In this document: positions 14,746 to 19,501 of the stretch, one piece after another
How the letters are laid out: each line of letters begins with the position of its first letter
Numbering within the stretch: the first letter of the stretch is position 1
Source: QNZT01 sp964573205
GTDB lineage: Bacteria; Campylobacterota; Campylobacteria; Campylobacterales; QNZT01
DNA length: 19,501 nt
Reading direction: 5' to 3'
NCBI GenBank assembly: GCA_964573205.1
Contig: CAZNIT010000078.1
Location: 1-19,501 of the forward strand
Notes under the pieces: generated by a model
The model's database searches: none
What the model was told of the DNA's origin: nothing
The model's input: the letters and a program-made list of their open reading frames with translations, nothing else
Translations under genes and position numbers: made by a program

Positions 14746-15157
14746 TTTCATTCTCTCGGGTTACGATTTTTGTTTTAAAAGGCAACTTATGTTTCGCTAA
14801 AGTCAAAGCCTCTCTGGCTAACTCTTCGTTAACGCCGGCCATTTCAAATATAATTCTGCCAGGTTTGACGTTCATTACCCATCGATCAACTGCACCTTTA
14901 CCTTTACCCATTCTCGTCTCGAGCGGCTTTGCGGTCAAAGGTTTATCGGGAAAAACTCTAATCCATGACTTGGCTTGTCTTTTTACATGTCTTGTCATCG
15001 CAATCCTAGCAGCTTCTATCTGACGAGAATCGATTCTTCCGCCTTCGGTCGCTTTTAACGCGATCTCACCAAACGCTATGGAGTTACCTCTATAAGACTT
15101 ACCTCTATTTCTGCCTTTTTGCTGTTTTCTATATTTCGTTCTTTTTGGCATCAACAT
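14732..15157 (-). CDS. rplP: 50S ribosomal protein L16 (uL16)
   Basis: L16 lies near the A-site finger and peptidyl-transferase region and completes late large-subunit assembly. The 141-residue protein starts MLMPKRTKYRKQQKGRNRG, matching E. coli MLQPKRTK, so the first Met is used; AGAGG lies nine nt upstream. The signature ETRMGKGKGAVDRWV is intact, including the arginine hydroxylated in E. coli; modification here is unknown. It follows rpsC by 2 nt. Confidence 0.98.
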   Translation of the reverse strand: MLMPKRTKYRKQQKGRNRGKSYRGNSIAFGEIALKATEGGRIDSRQIEAARIAMTRHVKRQAKSWIRVFPDKPLTAKPLETRMGKGKGAVDRWVMNVKPGRIIFEMAGVNEELAREALTLAKHKLPFKTKIVTRENENEIY

Positions 15158-15159
15158 AG

Positions 15160-15843
15160 CTATTCACCTCTTCTTTTTCTTGCTCTTGGAGCTTTCGGTT
15201 CGGGAGCGATACCTTTTGCAAGTACTTCTCCTTTAAAAATCCAGACTTTAACTCCGATTATTCCGTACGTCGTCTGAGCTTCCGCAAAACCGTAATCAAT
15301 CCTAGCTCGAAGCGTATGGAGAGGAACTCTTCCTTCAAGATACCATTCGGTTCTTGCCATCTCCGCACCGCCCAAACGACCGGCAACTTGAACTTTAATT
15401 CCTTTGGCTCCGCTTTTCATCGCTCCTTGAATAACTTTTTTCATAGCTCTTCTAAACGCAACACGACGCTCGAGTTGCGTAGCGATGTTCTCTGCCGCCA
15501 GTTGTGCCGAAACTTGAGGTTTTCTCTCCTCTTTTATATTAACGTTTACGCTTTTCCCGATAAGTTTGTTCAATTTATCTCTAAGCTTTTCTATATCCGC
15601 GCCTTTTTTACCGATGATAATGCCGGGTCTGGCCGCAACGATAGTAACGCGAAGTTTTTTCGCGGTTCTTTCGATAATGATCTGACTCACACCCGCATAA
15701 TACAACTCTTTTTTAATAAAAGTTCTGATTTTGTGGTCTTCGCCGACATTAGCAACAGCAGTCTCTGAAGATGGATACCATCTTGAATCCCAGTTTCTGT
15801 TCAGCCCAAGTCTTAGACCAATAGGATTAACTTTTTGACCCAT
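15160..15843 (-). CDS. rpsC: 30S ribosomal protein S3 (uS3)
   Basis: S3 lines the mRNA entry channel and takes part in helicase action of the ribosome with S4 and S5. The 227-residue protein opens MGQKVNPIGLRLGLNRNW, has a type II KH domain around 39-107 with the GKKG loop at 78-81, and a C-terminal domain with GRLGGAEMARTEWYLEGRVP (about 157-176). Length is near E. coli (233). It follows rplV by 2 nt. Confidence 0.98.
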   Translation of the reverse strand: MGQKVNPIGLRLGLNRNWDSRWYPSSETAVANVGEDHKIRTFIKKELYYAGVSQIIIERTAKKLRVTIVAARPGIIIGKKGADIEKLRDKLNKLIGKSVNVNIKEERKPQVSAQLAAENIATQLERRVAFRRAMKKVIQGAMKSGAKGIKVQVAGRLGGAEMARTEWYLEGRVPLHTLRARIDYGFAEAQTTYGIIGVKVWIFKGEVLAKGIAPEPKAPRARKRRGE

Positions 15844-15845
15844 CT

Positions 15846-16499
15846 TTAAGACTCCTTCTTATTTTTATTTATTAACTCGTTAGCCTCTTTTTGCCACGTA
15901 TCTTCAATTTTGCCCTTGATACCTATTTTCGCATCAAGCTCGGCGATCTGCTCTTTCGACATTTGAGCGATCTGTTCAATAGAAGTGACACCTTCCGCAT
16001 TGAGTTTTTTCTCCATAGCCGGACCTACTCCGGAGAGAAGTTTAAGATCATTTAAGTCTATCGCTTTTTTTGTCGTTTTTTTCGGGGTTTCATCCGATTT
16101 AGCCGCTTTTTTTACCTCGTTCTTTTTTTCAGTGTTCTCTTTTTTCTTCTCTTTTTTTTCGGATACGACTTTTTTAGGCTCCGATACGGTTCCCACTTCT
16201 ACGAAAATATGGGAAGTAGGTTTCAAAATTCTTGAAGCGGAACCTCTGGCTCTTGGTTTGAATCGTCTCAAAACCGGCCCTTTATCCACTCTGCAAGATA
16301 GTATCGTAACCTCTTCCGGCTCATAATCGCCGTTTGCTACTGCGGACGCTATCACTTTCGAGATAATTCCGGCCGCTTTATTGGGCATAAAATCCAAAGA
16401 AGCAAGAGCAAGTTCCGCATTCATTCCTTGCACTTCTCTTGCAATCAATCTCGCTTTGTTCGGAGAGAGTCTGATAAATTTCAGTGTCGCTTTACTCAT
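15846..16499 (-). CDS. rplV: 50S ribosomal protein L22 (uL22) with extra C-terminal helix-hairpin-helix-like domain
   Basis: L22 binds 23S rRNA and extends a beta-hairpin into the exit tunnel, where macrolides act. Residues 1-104 are an ordinary L22, with LSPNKARLIAREVQGM, the hairpin loop FKPRARGSASR (80-90) and ILKPTSHIFVEV. Most bacterial L22 proteins stop there (about 110). This one continues to 217: residues 105-147 form a linker rich in Lys and Glu, and 148-212 look like a helix-hairpin-helix domain (LLSGVGPAMEKKLNAEGV, then IEQIAQMSKEQIAELDAK, GKIEDTWQKEA). A similar domain is appended to L21 in many alphaproteobacteria, from memory. The frame is continuous and the next gene starts 2 nt later, so this is a genuine fusion, not a sequencing artefact. 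Confidence 0.95.
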   Translation of the reverse strand: MSKATLKFIRLSPNKARLIAREVQGMNAELALASLDFMPNKAAGIISKVIASAVANGDYEPEEVTILSCRVDKGPVLRRFKPRARGSASRILKPTSHIFVEVGTVSEPKKVVSEKKEKKKENTEKKNEVKKAAKSDETPKKTTKKAIDLNDLKLLSGVGPAMEKKLNAEGVTSIEQIAQMSKEQIAELDAKIGIKGKIEDTWQKEANELINKNKKES

Positions 16500-16509
16500 A
16501 CTCTTCCCC

Positions 16510-16788
16510 TTAACCTATTTTCTTTTGAACAGAGCCTTTATGACCCTTGAATGTTCTTGTCGGTGCGAATTCACCTAATTTATACCCTACATGATTTTCA
16601 GTTATATATACGGGTATAAAATTTCTACCGTTATGTACATTGAACGTAAAACCGATCATATCCGGCAAAATCACGCTTCTTCTCGACCATGTTTTAATAG
16701 GTTTTTTATCGCCGCTCTCTTTTGCCTTTATCACTTTTTTCATCAGATGAGCATCAACGAACGGTCCTTTTTTTAAACTTCTAGCCAT
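16510..16788 (-). CDS. rpsS: 30S ribosomal protein S19 (uS19)
   Basis: S19 forms a complex with S13 in the small-subunit head near the A-site tRNA. The 92-residue protein reads MARSLKKGPFVDAHLMKK at its start, with IKTWSRRSVILPDMIG and the signature HNGRNFIPVYITENHVGYKL later. Length matches E. coli (92). It abuts rplB with no gap. Confidence 0.98.
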   Translation of the reverse strand: MARSLKKGPFVDAHLMKKVIKAKESGDKKPIKTWSRRSVILPDMIGFTFNVHNGRNFIPVYITENHVGYKLGEFAPTRTFKGHKGSVQKKIG

Positions 16789-17619
16789 CTATCTTCCTTT
16801 TTTTCTAGAAATAATTAGTTTGTCACTAGCTTTTTTTCTTCTAGTCTTATAACCTTTAGTAGGCATACCCCAAGGACTCACAGGATGTCTGCTAGCGTTG
16901 GTCTTACCTTCACCACCACCGTGCGGGTGATCTATCGGGTTCATCGCCGAACCTCTGGTTTGCGGTCTTATACCTCTGTGTCGATTTCTTCCGGCTTTAC
17001 CGATAACAACATTCGCCCAATCTTCATTACCGACCGTTCCGACCGTCGCCATACATTCCGAAAGAATTTGTCTCATCTCGCCGCTTGGAAGTCTCAAGAC
17101 GACATATTTCTCTTCTTTACCCATAAGTTGAGCGTAACCGCCTGCACTTCTGGCAATTTGACCGCCTTTTCCCGGTTTCATTTCTATATTATGGATAATC
17201 GTACCGACAGGAATGTTTTTCATTTTCATAGCATTGCCCGGTTTTATATCCAAACCGCTTTCGGCTGCTTCGATTTTATCTCCCACTTTTATGCCGGAAG
17301 GCTGTATAATATATCTCTTCTCTCCGTCCGCATAAGTGACCAAAGCGATTCTACAATTTCTATACGGATCGTATTCGATAGCCGTTACTGTTGCCGGGAT
17401 TCCCCATTTTCTTCTTTTAAAATCGATGATTCTATATTTTTTCTTCGCTCCGGCTTCTCTGTGTCTTGAAGTGATTCTACCGTTGGAATTTCTTCCCGCA
17501 CTTCTTGGAAGCGTTTTAAGAAGACCGGGAACACTCGGTTTTGCCGTAATATCACTTGAATCAAGTCCGGTCATATAACGACGACTCGGTGTATAAGGTC
17601 TATATGATTTTATCGCCAT
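16789..17619 (-). CDS. rplB: 50S ribosomal protein L2 (uL2)
   Basis: L2 is a large 23S rRNA binder needed for subunit association and peptidyl-transferase activity. The 276-residue protein begins MAIKSYRPYTPSRRYMTG, has RHREAGAKKKYRIIDFKR, and carries the C-terminal signature DHPHGGGEGKTNASR, where His231 matches the functionally important His229 of E. coli. Length is typical. It follows rplW by one nucleotide. Confidence 0.98.
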   Translation of the reverse strand: MAIKSYRPYTPSRRYMTGLDSSDITAKPSVPGLLKTLPRSAGRNSNGRITSRHREAGAKKKYRIIDFKRRKWGIPATVTAIEYDPYRNCRIALVTYADGEKRYIIQPSGIKVGDKIEAAESGLDIKPGNAMKMKNIPVGTIIHNIEMKPGKGGQIARSAGGYAQLMGKEEKYVVLRLPSGEMRQILSECMATVGTVGNEDWANVVIGKAGRNRHRGIRPQTRGSAMNPIDHPHGGGEGKTNASRHPVSPWGMPTKGYKTRRKKASDKLIISRKKGR

Positions 17620-17620
17620 C

Positions 17621-17902
17621 TTATACCTCCAAACTTTCTATTTTCGCGCCTTCGGGCAATTTCACATAGAATTTTTTATAATCTTCTCTTTTGCCTTCAA
17701 CACCTCTGAATCTTTTCACTTTACCGCTCATTCTCATCGAATTGACTTTCAACGGAACAAAACCGAAATACTCTCTTAAAACTTCTTTTAACCCGTTTTT
17801 AGTCATTCTGGGACTTGTCTGTATAACTACGACACCGTCTTCCTGAAGGCCTAAACTTTTCTCAGTGTATAAAATTGATTTAATATCCGTAATATCTGCC
17901 AT
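17621..17902 (-). CDS. rplW: 50S ribosomal protein L23 (uL23)
   Basis: L23 lies at the tunnel exit and is the docking site of trigger factor and SRP. The 93-residue protein has ITDIKSILYTEKSL at its start, KNGLKEVLREYFGFVPLKVN, and GKVKRFRGVEGKREDYKK. Length is within the family. It follows rplD by one nucleotide and precedes rplB by one. Confidence 0.97.
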   Translation of the reverse strand: MADITDIKSILYTEKSLGLQEDGVVVIQTSPRMTKNGLKEVLREYFGFVPLKVNSMRMSGKVKRFRGVEGKREDYKKFYVKLPEGAKIESLEV

Positions 17903-17903
17903 C

Positions 17904-18518
17904 TTAGCCCTCTTTTGTTAATTGATCATATACGCTTTTTTCGATCACCATCGAATCAAACGCCGCTACCGTAAACGCATTAAGTTCGTTAGACTCCACA
18001 AGATACGCGTTAGGTAGATTTCTAAACGCATAAAAACTTTTTTCGTCGATCAGTTCCTTGACAATCAAAGCATCTCTAACCGCAAGCGTTTTAAGAATGG
18101 CCGCCGCATCTTTGGTTTTGCCGGACTCCACCTTAATTTTTTCTACGATAAACAATTTACCGTCGTTTGCTTTCTCCGCAATCGCACACTCTAACGCGGC
18201 TCTTTTTTGCTTTTTATTGATTTTTTGATTATAGTTTCTATTGTTTTTAGGTCCATGCGCTACACCGCCGCCGACCCAGATTGGACTTCTTGTCGAACCG
18301 GCTCTTGCTCGTCCGCCGCCTTTTTGCGCAAACGGCTTTTTGCCGCCGCCTCTAACTTCGGATCTGGTCTTTGCTTTTGCACTATTGGCTCTAAGAGCTG
18401 CCTGGTAAGACTTTACATACAAGTACAAGTTGTGAGGATTTACTTCAAAAAACGAAGCCGGCACATCCGCCTCACCACTTTTTTTAAGATTGCTATCCAA
18501 TACTATCGCTTTACTCAT
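17904..18518 (-). CDS. rplD: 50S ribosomal protein L4 (uL4)
   Basis: L4 reaches into the exit tunnel and, in E. coli, also represses the S10 operon at both the transcriptional and translational level. The 204-residue protein has the extended loop region with RSEVRGGGKKPFAQKGGGRA and GSTRSPIWVGGGVAHGP, then a globular domain. Its start overlaps the rplC stop as ATGA (4 nt). Autoregulation through a short leader before rpsJ is possible but no S10-leader-like structure is evident. Confidence 0.98.
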   Translation of the reverse strand: MSKAIVLDSNLKKSGEADVPASFFEVNPHNLYLYVKSYQAALRANSAKAKTRSEVRGGGKKPFAQKGGGRARAGSTRSPIWVGGGVAHGPKNNRNYNQKINKKQKRAALECAIAEKANDGKLFIVEKIKVESGKTKDAAAILKTLAVRDALIVKELIDEKSFYAFRNLPNAYLVESNELNAFTVAAFDSMVIEKSVYDQLTKEG

Positions 18519-19093
18519 TTTACTATCCTTATCTTACCTAATGCTCCGTTAGCTCCGGCTATCGCGCCCTTAAGCGCTATCACACCGGTTTCGCTATCAA
18601 ATGAAACGACTTCGTTTTTTACGGTCACTTTCGCATTGCCGTATTGTCCGGGCATCTTTTGACCCGGCTGAACACGACCTGGCCACTCAGCATTACCGAT
18701 CGAACCGACTCTTCTGTGAAATCTAGAACCATGAGCTCCCGGCCCCCCGGCAAAACCGTGTCTTTTTATGGCACCGCTGAAACCTCGCCCTTTTGAATTG
18801 AAAGTCGATTTAACGACTTTAGCTTCCGCAAGCGGAGCGGTATCAAGATCACCCGTCTCTTCGTTTGCGACGGTAAGCGTTATGAACTTATTGAACTCCG
18901 GAGCGAGATTATATTTTTTTTGCTGCCCTTTGACGGCTTTATTCGTTTTTTTCGAACTACTATAAGCTACGACAGCTTTTTTATTCTCGTCTATTTCACA
19001 TACTTTCGCATCTACTACCTTGACTAGCGTTACGGGAACCGCCGGAACCGTGATCGTTCTTGTCATTCCGATTTTTTCTACTATATATTCCAT
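18515..19093 (-). CDS. rplC: 50S ribosomal protein L3 (uL3)
   Basis: L3 is an early assembly protein with a long loop towards the peptidyl-transferase centre. The protein has MEYIVEKIGMTRTI at its start and the signature FNSKGRGFSGAIKRHGFAGG, then GSIGNAEWPGRVQPGQKMPG. The Gln methylated by PrmB in E. coli (GSIGQ) is Asn here, so that modification site seems absent. Two adjacent ATGs occur at 19096 and 19093; AAGGA is 3 and 6 nt away respectively, so I prefer 19093 (192 residues). It follows rpsJ by 9 nt. Confidence 0.96.
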   Translation of the reverse strand: MEYIVEKIGMTRTITVPAVPVTLVKVVDAKVCEIDENKKAVVAYSSSKKTNKAVKGQQKKYNLAPEFNKFITLTVANEETGDLDTAPLAEAKVVKSTFNSKGRGFSGAIKRHGFAGGPGAHGSRFHRRVGSIGNAEWPGRVQPGQKMPGQYGNAKVTVKNEVVSFDSETGVIALKGAIAGANGALGKIRIVK

Positions 19094-19102
19094 CATCTAT
19101 CC

Positions 19103-19411
19103 TTATTTCATCGCTCGAACTTCGACATTCACCTCTGGTGCGAGGTCAAGTTTCATAAGCGAATCAACAGTATCAGTTGTTGCGGAGACTATATCTATAA
19201 GTCTCGCATGCATTCGCATCTCGAATTGTTCGCGTGAATCTTTGTTTACATGAGGAGATCTAAGTACCGTATATTTTTTAATCTTCGTAGGCAGAGGTAT
19301 CGGCCCTCTGATTTCTGCACCTGTTCTCTTGACAGCATCAACGATAGCCGCAACAGACCTGTCTAAAACTCTATGATCATAAGCCTTAAGCTTAAGTCTA
19401 ATTTTTTCCAT
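19103..19411 (-). CDS. rpsJ: 30S ribosomal protein S10 (uS10, NusE)
   Basis: S10 belongs to the small-subunit head and, as NusE, links NusG/NusB to transcription antitermination. The protein has KIRLKLKAYDHRVLDRS, GPIPLPTKIKKYTVLRSPHV and SREQFEMRMHARLIDI, all family signatures. The longest frame starts at TTG 19414; I use ATG 19411 (102 residues) because AAGGG lies six nt upstream. It is the first gene of the cluster and follows a strong promoter with a leader of about 50 nt. Confidence 0.97.
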   Translation of the reverse strand: MEKIRLKLKAYDHRVLDRSVAAIVDAVKRTGAEIRGPIPLPTKIKKYTVLRSPHVNKDSREQFEMRMHARLIDIVSATTDTVDSLMKLDLAPEVNVEVRAMK

Positions 19412-19466
19412 CAATTTCCCTTAAAAGAACTTGTCAAACTCTCATCTGACACAAATTTGAACCCGG

Positions 19467-19495
19467 AGTATACAACAATAAGAGCTTAAAGTCAA
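19467..19495 (-). promoter_or_regulatory. Sigma70-type promoter of the S10-spc cluster
   Basis: On the minus strand TTGACT (19490-19495) and TATACT (19467-19472) are exactly 17 nt apart, each one base from the E. coli consensus. Transcription would start near 19460, about 50 nt before rpsJ ATG. The leader (19412-19460) can form only a weak 5-bp stem (TGTCA/TGACA) and has no counterpart of the E. coli L4-binding S10 leader visible. A clear -35 box is less usual in Campylobacterota and fits a highly expressed operon. Confidence 0.75.
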
Positions 19496-19501
19496 TATTT
19501 T

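Noticed and set aside
19412..19460. Possible S10-leader autoregulatory structure before rpsJ
   Set aside because: The leader is only about 50 nt with one 5-bp stem, unlike the long E. coli S10 leader; not enough to support L4 control.

Overview
The window reads as a chromosomal housekeeping region from an epsilonproteobacterium (Campylobacterota). Three things suggest this: the merged S10-spc-alpha ribosomal gene order with no rpmD; the downstream block NifU-like protein / unknown TPR protein / murE / ybaB / ispA / tkt, which from memory matches the order around Cj1639-Cj1645 in Campylobacter jejuni; and the moderate, roughly 40% G+C base composition judged by eye. The extra panD and thioredoxin-like ferredoxin genes, and the unusual L22, fit a free-living relative of the Sulfurovum/Sulfurimonas type better than Campylobacter itself. 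I cannot fix the genus. Every real gene is on the minus strand, so transcription runs from position 19501 towards 1.

From the right edge, a near-consensus promoter (19467-19495) precedes rpsJ-rplC-rplD-rplW-rplB-rpsS-rplV-rpsC-rplP-rpmC-rpsQ (S10 block). This runs without a break into rplN-rplX-rplE-rpsN-rpsH-rplF-rplR-rpsE-rplO-secY-map-infA (spc block). Genes are 0-13 nt apart or overlap, apart from 55 nt before rpsH and 34 nt before infA. After infA there is a 165-nt gap with a perfect TATAAT box and a structured leader of about 134 nt, followed by rpmJ-rpsM-rpsK-rpsD-rpoA-rplQ (alpha block). A GC-containing hairpin lies just after rplQ.

A second transcription unit starts at about position 5223 from a TTGATA-17-TAAGAT promoter. 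It holds a NifU-like Fe-S protein, a TPR protein of unknown role, murE (peptidoglycan), a [2Fe-2S] thioredoxin-fold ferredoxin, panD (beta-alanine for pantothenate/CoA), ybaB, ispA (short-chain prenyl diphosphates) and the first 344 codons of tkt (transketolase). It is a tight operon of unrelated housekeeping functions: cofactor and Fe-S supply, cell wall precursor, isoprenoid carrier and pentose phosphate metabolism.

There are no tRNA or rRNA genes, mobile elements or CRISPR arrays, and no gene-free stretch over 300 nt. The longest gaps are 178 nt (5185-5362) and 165 nt (8273-8437), both described below. The two observations most worth following are the L22 protein, which has a Lys/Glu-rich linker and a helix-hairpin-helix-like domain appended to its C-terminus, and the structured leader, with a possible pseudoknot, ahead of rpmJ and the alpha genes.
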